A stretch of 64,000 nucleotides of DNA from Domibacillus mangrovi (GCF_001906925.1 NZ_MRWQ01000012.1:1-64000), one strand, 5' to 3'; counted from the first letter of the stretch, positions 1-10,242 are shown. The notes: a model not told the origin generated them from the sequence alone. Numbers and translations: made by a program.

Positions 1-18
1 TTCTTTCCAAGCTTCATA

Positions 19-135
<117 letters not shown>

Positions 136-149
136 GATTTATCTACTAT

Positions 150-224
150 TCCGCAGTAGCTCAGTGGTAGAGCAATCGGCTGTTAACCGATCGGTCGCAA
201 GTTCGAGTCTTGCCTGCGGAGCCA
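150..224 (+). tRNA. tRNA-Asn (GTT)
   Basis: A cloverleaf is visible. Acceptor TCCGCAG pairs with CTGCGGA, the anticodon GTT is at 182-184, and the T-loop is GTTCGAGTC. CCA is encoded. It is the first of 15 tRNAs in the same order as the B. subtilis trnD cluster. Confidence 0.97.
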
Positions 225-228
225 TTTT

Positions 229-320
229 GGAGAGCTGTCCGAGAGGTCGAAGGAGCACGATTGGAAATCGTGTAGGCGGTTACCACTGTCTCAAGGGTTC
301 GAATCCCTTGCTCTCCGCCA
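229..320 (+). tRNA. tRNA-Ser (GGA)
   Basis: This is a class II tRNA with a long variable arm. Acceptor GGAGAGC pairs with GCTCTCC, the anticodon GGA is at 263-265, and CCA is encoded. Confidence 0.96.
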
Positions 321-350
321 GAAAACTCTCGTATACATAGATAAAAGATT

Positions 351-425
351 GGCCCCTTGGTCAAGCGGTTAAGACACCGCCCTTTCACGGCGGTAACACG
401 GGTTCGAATCCCGTAGGGGTCACCA
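351..425 (+). tRNA. tRNA-Glu (TTC)
   Basis: Acceptor GGCCCCT pairs with AGGGGTC. The anticodon TTC is at 384-386 and CCA is encoded. Confidence 0.97.
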
Positions 426-428
426 TTT

Positions 429-504
429 GGAGGATTAGCTCAGCTGGGAGAGCATCTGCCTTACAAGCAGAGGGTCGGCGGTTCGATCCCGTCATCCTCC
501 ACCA
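429..504 (+). tRNA. tRNA-Val (TAC)
   Basis: Acceptor GGAGGAT pairs with ATCCTCC. The anticodon TAC is at 462-464 and CCA is encoded. Confidence 0.97.
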
Positions 505-522
505 TATATAAACTTTGATCGT

Positions 523-596
<74 letters not shown>

Positions 597-601
597 TCAT
601 T

Positions 602-678
602 GGTCCGGTAGTTCAGTTGGTTAGAATGCCTGCCTGTCACGCAGGAGGTCGCGGGTTCGAGTCCCGTCCGGACCGCCA
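602..678 (+). tRNA. tRNA-Asp (GTC)
   Basis: Acceptor GGTCCGG pairs with CCGGACC. The anticodon GTC is at 636-638 and CCA is encoded. Confidence 0.97.
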
Positions 679-698
679 ATTTATTAAATGTTTTGTTT

Positions 699-771
699 GG
701 CTCAGTAGCTCAGTCGGTAGAGCAAAGGACTGAAAATCCTTGTGTCGGCGGTTCGATTCCGTCCTGAGCCA
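699..771 (+). tRNA. tRNA-Phe (GAA)
   Basis: Acceptor GGCTCAG pairs with CTGAGCC. The anticodon GAA is at 732-734. CCA is not encoded; TTA follows the discriminator. Confidence 0.96.
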
Positions 772-778
772 TTATTTA

Positions 779-851
<73 letters not shown>

Positions 852-877
852 TCACTGTTTTTAACAGTTTATAAAAT

Positions 878-961
878 GGAGGGGTAGCGAAGTGGCTAAA
901 CGCGGCGGACTGTAAATCCGCTCCTTCGGGTTCGGCAGTTCGAATCTGCCCCCCTCCACCA
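878..961 (+). tRNA. tRNA-Tyr (GTA)
   Basis: This is a class II tRNA with a long variable arm. Acceptor GGAGGGG pairs with CCCCTCC, the anticodon GTA is at 912-914, and CCA is encoded. Confidence 0.96.
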
Positions 962-966
962 TCTAT

Positions 967-1040
967 AGGGGCATAGTTTAACGGTAGAACAGAGGTCTCC
1001 AAAACCTCCAGTGTGGGTTCGATTCCTACTGCCCCTGCCA
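967..1040 (+). tRNA. tRNA-Trp (CCA)
   Basis: Acceptor AGGGGCA pairs with TGCCCCT. The anticodon CCA is at 999-1001 and the 3' CCA is encoded. Confidence 0.97.
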
Positions 1041-1058
1041 ATTATTAAACAATATCAT

Positions 1059-1135
1059 GGCGGTCGTGGCGAAGTGGTTAACGCATCGGATTGTGGCTCC
1101 GACATTCGGGGGTTCGATTCCCCTCGATCGCCCCA
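1059..1135 (+). tRNA. tRNA-His (GTG)
   Basis: The extra G(-1) at 1059 faces C1132, as is normal for tRNA-His. Acceptor GCGGTCG pairs with CGATCGC, the anticodon GTG is at 1093-1095, and CCA is encoded. Confidence 0.96.
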
Positions 1136-1151
1136 TAAATTTAATTTTTAT

Positions 1152-1226
1152 TGGGCTATAGCCAAGCGGTAAGGCAACGGACTTTGACTCCGTCACGCGC
1201 TGGTTCGAATCCAGCTAGCCCAGCCA
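1152..1226 (+). tRNA. tRNA-Gln (TTG)
   Basis: Acceptor TGGGCTA pairs with TAGCCCA. The anticodon TTG is at 1184-1186 and CCA is encoded. Confidence 0.97.
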
Positions 1227-1230
1227 TTTT

Positions 1231-1305
1231 GCGGAAGTAGTTCAGTGGTAGAACATCACCTTGCCAAGGTGGGGGTCGCGAGTTCGAACCTCGTCTTCCG
1301 CTCCA
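1231..1305 (+). tRNA. tRNA-Gly (GCC)
   Basis: Acceptor GCGGAAG pairs with CTTCCGC. The anticodon GCC is at 1263-1265 and CCA is encoded. Confidence 0.97.
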
Positions 1306-1318
1306 TATATTATTTTAA

Positions 1319-1392
1319 GGCGGCATAGCCAAGCGGTAAGGCCAAGGTCTGCAAAACCTTTATCACCGGTTCGATTCCGGTTGCCGCCTCCA
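1319..1392 (+). tRNA. tRNA-Cys (GCA)
   Basis: Acceptor GGCGGCA pairs with TGCCGCC. The anticodon GCA is at 1351-1353 and CCA is encoded. Confidence 0.97.
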
Positions 1393-1401
1393 TAAAGTAT
1401 T

Positions 1402-1485
1402 GCCGGTGTGGCGGAATTGGCAGACGCGCTGGACTCAAAATCCTGTGATCGCAAGATCGTGCCGGTTCGACCCCGGCCACCGGTA
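1402..1485 (+). tRNA. tRNA-Leu (CAA)
   Basis: This is a class II tRNA. Acceptor GCCGGTG pairs with CACCGGT through a terminal G:U, and the anticodon CAA is at 1436-1438. CCA is not encoded. It is the last tRNA of the cluster; the B. subtilis trnD cluster has one more Leu tRNA here. Confidence 0.94.
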
Positions 1486-1512
1486 TAAAAGGACGTTTTA
1501 AGACGTCAAAAA

Positions 1513-1546
1513 AAGAGTTCCTACGTACAGTAGGAACTCTTTTTTT
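1513..1546 (+). terminator. Terminator of the rRNA-tRNA operon
   Basis: GAGTTCCTAC pairs with GTAGGAACTC around a short loop and is followed by a run of T. This is a strong intrinsic terminator ending the 5S/tRNA transcript. Confidence 0.9.
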
Positions 1547-1618
1547 GTACAGTTTTACCTTTTGATAAAATACATGTTAACATGAAAGGACTACATAGTA
1601 TGAAAGGATGTTTTATAA

Positions 1619-2335
1619 ATGAAAATTGCCTTTCTTTCTGATATTCATGGCAATGCTGTTGCACTTGAAGCCGTTTTGAAAGATATTGAAAGAAAACAGG
1701 TAGATACGATTTATGTACTTGGAGATATTTGTTATCGTGGTCCAGAACCGAAACGATCTTTGCAGTTAGTACAGTCATTAAATGTGAATGTGATTAAAGG
1801 AAATGCGGACGAATGGGTTGTAAGGGGGATAAAAAAGGATGAAGTGCCTGATCAAGTATTGGAGATAATGAATAAAGAGAGAGATTGGATCGTATCAAAA
1901 TTAAATAAAGAAGATATTGATTATTTACAAGGACTTCCAACAGAACTCCATTTTGAAGCAGCTGGACTTACGATTAATGCTTTTCATGCGACACCAGACA
2001 GTTTGTTTGACATTGTTCTTCCTGCTGAATCGGATGATACGATTAAAACAAAGTTAATGACATCAGCAGACGCGAATATTTATGTGTATGCCCACATTCA
2101 TAAGCCTTATATACGTTATATTAATGGGAAAACTATCATTAATATAGGAAGTGTTGGGCTGCCATTTGATGGCGTGAGAAAATCATCTTACGCAATTGTT
2201 GACATTGAAGATAAGCGCGTGAGCACATCGATTGAACGGGTAGAATTTGACTGGGAAAAAGTAATAAAACAATATGAAGATTTAGACTATCCAAATCAAA
2301 ACATGGAAAATGTTATTCGCAATGCCCATATATAG
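1619..2335 (+). CDS. Metallophosphoesterase (calcineurin-like, 238 aa)
   Basis: This is a cytosolic phosphoesterase of the calcineurin-like superfamily, which binds two metal ions. The metal-binding blocks appear in order: SDIHGN (residues 7-12), GDICYRGP (about 40), KGNADEW (about 60), FHATPDS (about 122) and AHIHKPY (about 158). The segment NIGSVGLPFDG near 176 is typical of the YfcE/MJ0936-like small phosphodiesterases. The ATG is preceded by GAAAGGA. The gene appears monocistronic, with the tRNA-operon terminator upstream and the thiC leader downstream. The substrate cannot be told from sequence; a phosphodiesterase or a protein/nucleotide phosphatase is possible. Confidence 0.8.
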   Translation: MKIAFLSDIHGNAVALEAVLKDIERKQVDTIYVLGDICYRGPEPKRSLQLVQSLNVNVIKGNADEWVVRGIKKDEVPDQVLEIMNKERDWIVSKLNKEDIDYLQGLPTELHFEAAGLTINAFHATPDSLFDIVLPAESDDTIKTKLMTSADANIYVYAHIHKPYIRYINGKTIINIGSVGLPFDGVRKSSYAIVDIEDKRVSTSIERVEFDWEKVIKQYEDLDYPNQNMENVIRNAHI

Positions 2336-2373
2336 TATAACTACATTAGTATCTGTTCTTTGAAAAATATTAC

Positions 2374-2402
2374 TTTACAGACTATTTTGTCTATGGTAGG
2401 AT
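2374..2402 (+). promoter_or_regulatory. Candidate sigma-A promoter of the thiC leader
   Basis: TTTACA (2374-2379) and TAGGAT (2397-2402) are separated by 17 bp, about 30 bp before the riboswitch begins. The assignment is by consensus only. Confidence 0.6.
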
Positions 2403-2426
2403 TGTAAACAGTTTCATATTGATATC

Positions 2427-4409
<1,983 letters not shown>

Positions 4410-4497
4410 TGCGCAATAGTCGACTTTTCTTTTGAGTTGTGAAATAATTTGATACATCTCTATAAGGGACTTTTACTTATTCTAAAAGGAAGACGAT

Positions 4498-4584
4498 ATG
4501 TTTTCTAAAGAGATAAGGCACAATGAACAATCTCGGACCGAAAATACTAGAAGCAGTGGACGGGCTAACATAATGGACAAGTAA
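4498..4584 (+). CDS. Possible 28-aa hydrophilic peptide
   Basis: This short ORF encodes a very polar peptide rich in R, N, S and E. It is preceded by AAAAGGAAG at a good distance and by a plausible promoter (TTGTGA, 17 bp, CTATAA at about 4437-4465). Its stop codon lies inside the 5' arm of the terminator at 4578-4612. I recognise no family. A transcript between thiC and queG with its own terminator is well supported; translation is only suggested. Confidence 0.35.
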   Translation: MFSKEIRHNEQSRTENTRSSGRANIMDK

Positions 4585-4612
4585 GCGGACTGTGTTCCGC
4601 TTACTTGTTTTT
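4578..4612 (+). terminator. Intrinsic terminator
   Basis: CAAGTAAGCGGA pairs perfectly with TCCGCTTACTTG, followed by TTTTT. It ends the thiC or small-ORF transcript just before queG. Confidence 0.88.
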
Positions 4613-4630
4613 CTGTGAAGAGGTGGAAAA

Positions 4631-5767
4631 ATGTATCAGCAATTAAAAACGGACTTGATCAACTACAGTAAAGAAATCGGCATTGATAAAATCGGATTTG
4701 CGGCGGCCGACCCATTTCTGGAGTTGAAGCAAAAATTGATCAATCAGCAAGAGCTGGGCTACGCTTCTGGTTTTGAAGAAAAAGACATTGAAAAGCGTGT
4801 GAATCCAGCACTTTTGATTGATCAGCCGCGATCCATTATCGCCATTGCACTAGCTTATCCATCGAAGCTTGAAAATGCACCGAAAGGAAAAAAAGGCGAA
4901 CGGCGCGGTTTATTTTGCCGGGCGTCGTGGGGCGAAGACTATCATTCGATACTTCGACGAAAGCTTGCCATGCTTGAATCGTTTTTATTAGAGCGTCTGC
5001 CGGATGTCCAATTGCGTTCAATGGTCGATACGGGTGAATTGTCGGACCGTGCGGTAGCAGAGCGTGCCGGTATTGGCTGGAGTGCAAAAAATTGTGCGAT
5101 CATTACGCCAGAGTTTGGTTCGTACGTATATCTTGGTGAAATGTTGACGAATGTACCGTTTGAACCAGATGTACCGATGGAGAGTCAGTGTGGAAGCTGT
5201 ACGAAATGTATCGATGCATGCCCGACAAGTGCCCTTATACAGGGCGGCCAATTAAACTCGCAGCGCTGTATTGCCTATTTGACACAAACGAAAGGTATTC
5301 TGCCGGAGCAGTTTCGCAAACATCTGGGGAACCGTTTATACGGCTGTGATACGTGTCAAACGGTTTGTCCAGAAAATAAAGGAAAGCATGTATTGATTCA
5401 TGAGGAGATGATACCCGAGCCAGAACAGGTAAAACCGCTTCTTGAGCCGATATTATCTATTAGCAACAAAGAATTTAAAGAGCGATTCGGTGAGATGTCC
5501 GGTTCGTGGCGTGGGAAAAAGCCGATTCAACGTAATGCGATCATTGCACTTGCCCACTTTAAAGAAGAATCATCAATCAGAGCACTTGTTCATGTGCTTG
5601 AAGAAGATCCACGCCCTGTTTTGCGGGGAACAGCAGCGTATGCAATCGGACAAATTGGCGGTGCGGAAGCAGAACGGGCTTTGAAGCAGGCACTTAGCCG
5701 GGAAAAGGAAGAAGAGGTCCTTTTTGAAATGGAAAAAGCACTTCAAACGCTGCGTTCCGTGCTATAA
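4631..5767 (+). CDS. queG: Epoxyqueuosine reductase QueG
   Basis: QueG performs the last step of queuosine synthesis, reducing epoxyqueuosine to queuosine in tRNA, using cobalamin and two [4Fe-4S] clusters. The protein has the N-terminal QueG domain (AERAGIGWSAKN near 145-156). The two ferredoxin motifs are CGSCTKCIDACP (about 187-198) and CDTCQTVCP (about 239-247). The C-terminus has HEAT/PBS-lyase-like repeats (about 300-375). The 378-aa length is normal for Bacillus. AGAGGTGG precedes the ATG. trmL follows 27 bp downstream, so the two tRNA-modification genes form an operon. Confidence 0.95.
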   Translation: MYQQLKTDLINYSKEIGIDKIGFAAADPFLELKQKLINQQELGYASGFEEKDIEKRVNPALLIDQPRSIIAIALAYPSKLENAPKGKKGERRGLFCRASWGEDYHSILRRKLAMLESFLLERLPDVQLRSMVDTGELSDRAVAERAGIGWSAKNCAIITPEFGSYVYLGEMLTNVPFEPDVPMESQCGSCTKCIDACPTSALIQGGQLNSQRCIAYLTQTKGILPEQFRKHLGNRLYGCDTCQTVCPENKGKHVLIHEEMIPEPEQVKPLLEPILSISNKEFKERFGEMSGSWRGKKPIQRNAIIALAHFKEESSIRALVHVLEEDPRPVLRGTAAYAIGQIGGAEAERALKQALSREKEEEVLFEMEKALQTLRSVL

Positions 5768-5794
5768 TGAGTGTTTGAAAAGAGGTGATAATTA

Positions 5795-6268
5795 ATGACT
5801 GTTCATGTTGTGTTATATCAGCCGGAAATTCCGGCAAATACGGGGAATATTGCACGAACGTGTGCTGCGACGGCTACACCGCTTCATTTAATTCGACCGC
5901 TTGGCTTTTCGACGGATGATAAAATGTTAAAACGGGCTGGTCTTGATTACTGGGAGTCCGTTCATATTACTTATTATGATTCGCTCGATGATTTTTTTGA
6001 GAAAAATAAGGGTGGCAATATGTTTTATTTATCGAAGTTCGGCACGCAGGATCATGCGAGTTTTGATTATAGTGATCCGGAGCAGGACTATTATTTTATC
6101 TTTGGAAGAGAGACGACAGGCTTGCCAAAAGATCTGATTCAAGCTAATATTGATCGTTGCTTGCGAATTCCGATGAACGATCATGTGCGTTCACTCAATT
6201 TGTCGAATACGGCGGCGATTCTTGTGTATGAAGCACTTCGCCAGCAAAATTTTCCGGGACTACATTAA
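5795..6268 (+). CDS. trmL: tRNA (cytidine/uridine-34 2'-O)-methyltransferase TrmL
   Basis: This is a SPOUT-family methyltransferase (YibK/CspR/TrmL) that modifies the wobble ribose of tRNA-Leu isoacceptors. At 157 aa it is full length. The N-terminal block PEIPANTGNIARTC, the mid block FIFGRETTGLPKDL, and the C-terminal knot block IPMNDHVRSLNLSNTAAI are all diagnostic. AGAGGTGAT precedes the ATG. It lies in an operon with queG, and a terminator follows immediately. Confidence 0.95.
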   Translation: MTVHVVLYQPEIPANTGNIARTCAATATPLHLIRPLGFSTDDKMLKRAGLDYWESVHITYYDSLDDFFEKNKGGNMFYLSKFGTQDHASFDYSDPEQDYYFIFGRETTGLPKDLIQANIDRCLRIPMNDHVRSLNLSNTAAILVYEALRQQNFPGLH

Positions 6269-6304
6269 AAAGGCTGCACCGATTCATTCGGTACAGCCTT
6301 TTTA
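6267..6304 (+). terminator. Terminator of queG-trmL
   Basis: AAAAGGCTGCACCGA pairs imperfectly with TCGGTACAGCCTTTT, followed by T residues. Its 3' arm abuts the stop codon of the convergent small ORF on the minus strand. Confidence 0.88.
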
Positions 6305-6394
6305 TTATTTAGTCCCTGGTTTGTCATCATAGCCTGCTGTAAAAATAGCGGTTAAAAATGCCCCGCAAACAACAAGAACACCTAATAGTCTCAT
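6305..6394 (-). CDS. Small single-pass membrane or exported peptide, 29 aa
   Basis: The product begins MRLLGVLVVCGAFLTAIF, a hydrophobic segment, and ends in a short polar tail (YDDKPGTK). AAGGAGT precedes the ATG at a good distance. It is convergent with trmL and divergent from prkA. I recognise no family. A small membrane protein or a secreted propeptide is possible. Confidence 0.5.
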   Translation of the reverse strand: MRLLGVLVVCGAFLTAIFTAGYDDKPGTK

Positions 6395-6501
6395 GGATTC
6401 ATACTCCTTCCTTCAACGTGAAAGTACAGATCTGTTCTCATTATAGCGGATATGGGCGGTATTGTGAACGTTTCTTTTTTCAAAGTCATGACCGTTGTTT
6501 T

Positions 6502-6531
6502 TTCATAAATGAAGATACGATTGCATAAAAT
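6502..6531 (+). promoter_or_regulatory. Candidate sigma-E promoter of prkA
   Basis: A -35-like TTCATAAAT (6502-6510) lies 13-15 bp before a -10-like CATAAAAT (6524-6531), matching the mother-cell sigma-E pattern. B. subtilis prkA is known to be expressed in the mother cell. The same -10 word occurs before spoVR in this window. Confidence 0.45.
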
Positions 6532-6574
6532 CCGTTAAATACGCCCATTATGAGCGGAGCGGAGGGAGCTATTA

Positions 6575-8458
6575 ATGTCAATACTAGAAAAAATTCAATT
6601 ATGTCGTGCTGAAGAAGAAAAGCTACGCTGGGAAGGGACGTTTCGTGAATATTTGGAGTTAGTTAAAAAGCATCCGCATATTGCTATGCCGGCCCATGCA
6701 CGTATATATGAAATGATTCGGTCTGCTGGCATTGAAGGTGGTCAATATTCCTTTTTTAGCGATGAACTGTTTGGACTGGATGGAGCGATTAAACGGCTTG
6801 TAGAAGAATATTTTCATCCAGCAGCGAAGAAGCTTGATGTACGGAAAAGGATTTTATTGTTAATGGGACCGGTTGGAGGCGGGAAGTCAACGATTGTGTC
6901 GAAGATTAAAAGAGGAATGGAACAATTTACAAAAACGGATGCGGGCGCTGTATATGCGATTAAACAGTGTCAAATGGCAGAAGACCCACTTCATTTAATT
7001 CCACGAGAGCTGCGTGATGACTTTTTTGCTGAGTATGGAATACGTATTGAAGGATCACTGTCACCGCTGAATGCTTATCGGCTTGAGCATGAATTTGGCG
7101 GACGTATTGAAGATGTGCCTGTAGAGCGTATTTTTTTCTCGGAAGACAAACGCCGAGGGATCGGAACATTTAGTCCATCTGATCCGAAGTCGCAGGATAT
7201 TGCCGATTTAACCGGCAGCATTGATTTTTCGACGATTGCTGAATTTGGATCAGAGTCAGATCCGCGTGCTTACCGGTTTGACGGAGAATTAAATATCGCG
7301 AATAGAGGACTAATGGAGTTTCAGGAAATGCTAAAGTGCGACGAGAAGTTTTTATGGCACTTACTGTCTCTTACACAGGAAGGGAATTTTAAAGCAGGTC
7401 GATTTGCACTTATTTCAGCCGATGAAATGATCATTGCGCATACGAATGAAACAGAATACCGGTCATTCATTGAGGATAAAAAGAATGAAGCCCTCCATTC
7501 ACGGATGATTGTTATGCCAGTACCATATAATTTAAAGGTGACAGAAGAAGAAAAAATATATGAGAAAATGGTGCATGAAAGCGAAGCGGCAGACATTCAT
7601 TTTGCTCCGCATACGTTTAGAACAGCTGCGATGTTTACTATTTTAACGCGTTTGAAAGAATCAAGCCGTTCAAATATTGATTTAGTGATGAAAATGAAGC
7701 TGTATGATGGAGCTGCCGTGGAAGGATTGACTGGCTTAGATGCGGCAGAGTTGAAAAAAGAGCATTCTGATGAAGGAATGGATGGCATTGATCCACGCTA
7801 TGTCATGAATCGGATTTCCGCGGCAATTATTAAAAAAGAAACAAATTCGATCAATGCGCTTGATGTACTGCGCTCATTGAAAGATGGACTTGACAGCCAT
7901 CCATCTATTACAAAAGACGTAAGGGATAAATATTTGCAGTTCATTTCAGAAGCACGTAAGCAGTATGATGAAACAGCAAAAAAAGAAGTGCAAAAAGCAT
8001 TTGTATATTCATATGAAGAATCTGCGCGGGCCATGATGGATAATTATCTTGATAATGTGGAAGCGTATTGTAATAAAACGAAGCTTGATGATCCATTGAC
8101 TGGAGAGGAAATGACCCCAGATGAGCGGTTAATGCGTTCGATTGAAGAACAAATCGGCATTTCAGAAAACGCGAAAAAAGCATTTCGTGAAGAAATGCTC
8201 ATTCGGATTTCAGCTTATGCTCGAAAAGGGAAAAAATTTGATTACCGCGAGCACGACAGACTCCGTGAAGCGATCCAGAAAAAGCTGTTTTCTGATTTAA
8301 AAGATGTTGTAAAAATTACGACATCGTCGGTTACACCCGATGAACAACATATGAAAAAGATGAATGATGTAACCGCGCGGCTTATTGATGAATGTGGTTA
8401 CAATTCCGTTTCAGCAAATGAACTGCTTCGTTACGTTGGCGGTTTGCTGAATCGATAA
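6575..8458 (+). CDS. prkA: PrkA AAA+ serine protein kinase / protease (sporulation)
   Basis: PrkA is a cytosolic AAA+ protein long described as a serine kinase, with a later-reported ATP-dependent protease activity. It promotes sporulation in B. subtilis. At 627 aa it is close to the B. subtilis length. The P-loop GPVGGGKS is at residues 98-105. The N-terminal PrkA AAA domain and the C-terminal helical domain (to about 620) are both present. GCGGAGGGAG precedes the ATG. A sigma-E-like promoter lies upstream, and yhbH, its usual partner, follows after a small minus-strand gene. E. coli has the same pairing as yeaG-yeaH. Confidence 0.96.
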   Translation: MSILEKIQLCRAEEEKLRWEGTFREYLELVKKHPHIAMPAHARIYEMIRSAGIEGGQYSFFSDELFGLDGAIKRLVEEYFHPAAKKLDVRKRILLLMGPVGGGKSTIVSKIKRGMEQFTKTDAGAVYAIKQCQMAEDPLHLIPRELRDDFFAEYGIRIEGSLSPLNAYRLEHEFGGRIEDVPVERIFFSEDKRRGIGTFSPSDPKSQDIADLTGSIDFSTIAEFGSESDPRAYRFDGELNIANRGLMEFQEMLKCDEKFLWHLLSLTQEGNFKAGRFALISADEMIIAHTNETEYRSFIEDKKNEALHSRMIVMPVPYNLKVTEEEKIYEKMVHESEAADIHFAPHTFRTAAMFTILTRLKESSRSNIDLVMKMKLYDGAAVEGLTGLDAAELKKEHSDEGMDGIDPRYVMNRISAAIIKKETNSINALDVLRSLKDGLDSHPSITKDVRDKYLQFISEARKQYDETAKKEVQKAFVYSYEESARAMMDNYLDNVEAYCNKTKLDDPLTGEEMTPDERLMRSIEEQIGISENAKKAFREEMLIRISAYARKGKKFDYREHDRLREAIQKKLFSDLKDVVKITTSSVTPDEQHMKKMNDVTARLIDECGYNSVSANELLRYVGGLLNR

Positions 8459-8462
8459 TAAA

Positions 8463-8490
8463 AAACCCCGGTTAACAGCTAACCGGGTTA
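8463..8490 (-). terminator. Bidirectional hairpin between prkA and a minus-strand ORF
   Basis: AACCCCGGTTA pairs with TAACCGGGTT. The U-run is best when read on the minus strand, so it mainly ends the small minus-strand gene; it may also slow transcription leaving prkA. Confidence 0.75.
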
Positions 8491-8661
8491 TTGTTTTCCA
8501 TCTGTTTGTTTATCATACTGAACTGGATCAGGCTGGCGATCATGCTGTTTTAATTCATCAATTGTACGCTGGCGTTCCATTTGACGTCCCAGTTGTTTCA
8601 TATCTTCAAAATTCGTGACCATAGAATTGACAGGCTCGACCTCATTCACTTTAAAATTTAT
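8488..8661 (-). CDS. Small hydrophilic protein, about 57 aa, probable ATA start
   Basis: The reading frame is clean, and the product is highly charged (residues such as MKQLGRQMERQRTIDELKQ). A strong ribosome site GAGGTGA lies on the minus strand, but no ATG, GTG or TTG follows at normal distance. The in-frame codon seven bases after GAGGTG is ATA (8659-8661). The next candidate, GTG at 8647-8649, is about 20 bases away, giving 53 aa. Both are possible. The gene lies between prkA and yhbH and is divergent from yhbH. I recognise no family. Confidence 0.5.
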   Translation of the reverse strand: MNFKVNEVEPVNSMVTNFEDMKQLGRQMERQRTIDELKQHDRQPDPVQYDKQTDGKQ

Positions 8662-8734
8662 GATAAGTCACCTCATATATTATTTTCTGTAAGTTTACCC
8701 GTCGTTTGAAAAATTAAACCGGGAGGCTAAGTAA

Positions 8735-9865
8735 TTGGAGAAATTTTATCATCTAACTGAAGAAGATTGGTCGCTTCACCGCAAAGGGTTTGACGATCAA
8801 GAACGGCATCGTCAAAAAGTGAAAGAAGCTATTCAAAAAAATATGGCAGATATGGTAACAGAAGAGCAAATTATTATGTCGGATGGCAAGCGAGTTGTGA
8901 AACTGCCGATCCGTTCACTTCAAGAATATAGAATTCGGTATACGGAAGAAAAAAGCAGTCATGCAGGACAGGGAAAAGGAGATGTGGGGGATCAGATTGC
9001 CCGAGCGGGTGGAGAGCCGGCACCAGGACAGGGAAAGAAAGCAGGGAATATGCGTGGTGAAGACTATTACGAAGCGGACGTCAGCCTCGCTGAAATTGAA
9101 GAAGCATTATTTTCGCAAATGGAACTGCCGCATTTAATTGAAAAAGAAAAATCGACGTCGTTCATTACGGACTGGAAAATCAATGATATCCGCAAAACAG
9201 GTGTGACTGCACGTATTGATAAGAAAAAAACATTGATGGCCTCTTTTAAACGCAATTCATTATCCGGCACACAATCTTTTTTTCCAGTGCTGCCGGAAGA
9301 CAGACGATTTCGCTCGTTTACAGAAGAAAAAACACCGCAGTCAAAAGCTGTTATTTTTGCGATGATGGATACGAGCGGCAGTATGGGGCCATTTGAAAAA
9401 TATATTGCCCGTAGTTTTTTCTTTTGGATGACACGGTTTTTAAGAAAAAAATATATGGCCGTTGATATTGTGTTTATTGCACATCATACAGAAGCTAAGA
9501 TTGTAGAAGAAGGAGATTTTTTTTCAAAAGGAGAAAGTGGAGGTACGATCTGTTCATCTGCTTATTCACTTGTGCTCGATTTAATAGAGAAAACATACTC
9601 ACCGGATCGCTACAATATTTACCCATTTCACTTTTCCGATGGAGATAACTTAGCATCGGATAATCCACAGTGTGTAAAGGTTCTAGAGAAATTATTGCCA
9701 CATTGTCGGCTATTTGGTTACGGTGAAGTGAATCAATATAACCGGACGACGCCGCTCATGTCCGCTTTTCGAAAAGTACAGGATCCGCTGTTTCGTTCAT
9801 ATGTAATCAAAAAGCGTGAAGAAGTATACCCCGCATTGACGTATTTTTTCACACCTGAAAAGTAA
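8735..9865 (+). CDS. yhbH: YhbH sporulation protein (UPF0229 / YeaH family)
   Basis: YhbH belongs to the UPF0229 family, whose members are encoded next to PrkA kinases and are linked to sporulation and stress. The 376-aa protein has a basic, coiled N-terminus, a Gly-rich linker with GQGKGD (about residue 80), and a von Willebrand factor A-like region around [15 protein letters not shown] (about 208-222) with the DxSxS metal motif. The start is TTG at 8735, supported by GGGAGG eight bases upstream and good family alignment of [13 protein letters not shown] terminator follows at 9897. Confidence 0.93.
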   Translation: MEKFYHLTEEDWSLHRKGFDDQERHRQKVKEAIQKNMADMVTEEQIIMSDGKRVVKLPIRSLQEYRIRYTEEKSSHAGQGKGDVGDQIARAGGEPAPGQGKKAGNMRGEDYYEADVSLAEIEEALFSQMELPHLIEKEKSTSFITDWKINDIRKTGVTARIDKKKTLMASFKRNSLSGTQSFFPVLPEDRRFRSFTEEKTPQSKAVIFAMMDTSGSMGPFEKYIARSFFFWMTRFLRKKYMAVDIVFIAHHTEAKIVEEGDFFSKGESGGTICSSAYSLVLDLIEKTYSPDRYNIYPFHFSDGDNLASDNPQCVKVLEKLLPHCRLFGYGEVNQYNRTTPLMSAFRKVQDPLFRSYVIKKREEVYPALTYFFTPEK

Positions 9866-9896
9866 AGGATGTTTTAATCCACATTCCAGAGCAGAA

Positions 9897-9945
9897 AAAA
9901 AGACCTCAACAAAACCAATATTCCCGGCTTTGATGAGGTCTTTTA
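9897..9945 (+). terminator. Terminator after yhbH
   Basis: AAAAGACCTCA pairs with TGAGGTCTTTT around a loop of about 25 bases. It works in either direction by symmetry. Confidence 0.75.
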
Positions 9946-10200
9946 ATAAGGTAAAAAGCAAGATGATAAAAGAATAACACAGCGAAAATGTAAGGGAGCA
10001 GGTGAATGTCTTTATAGTGTACACACATGAAACAAATCTGATTGTAATACCGGTTTTGCAATACTTGATGTGAGCGATATGCTTAAAATGATAAGAAAGG
10101 CCGGGAACGCTTCATCGGATTCATTCCAGTTAATTTTTTCAACATTGTCTATCATACGGAAACCAACAATAATGAGAGACAGTTGTATCAAAAACAATCA
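9946..10200 (-). pseudogene. Decayed C-terminal fragment of an NCS2 purine permease
   Basis: On the minus strand the segment SLIIVGFRMIDNVEKINWN followed by EAFPAFLIILS and LTSSIA matches the last quarter of AzgA/PbuG-type NCS2 purine permeases. In that family the block is usually VxxINW-DxxEAIPAFLTI-MMPLTYSIA-TGIAFGF. Directly after SIA the match moves to another frame, which reads KTGITIRFVSCVYTIKTFTC and then SLCYSFIILLFTLL. This is the expected final helix. About 85 residues survive with one frameshift, and no upstream part of the gene remains. It sits between yhbH and the pseudouridine synthase gene. It is a relic rather than a working gene. Confidence 0.6.
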
Positions 10201-10242
10201 CCATACCGATTTAAGAATACTAAATTTTTTTAGGAAAAAGAC

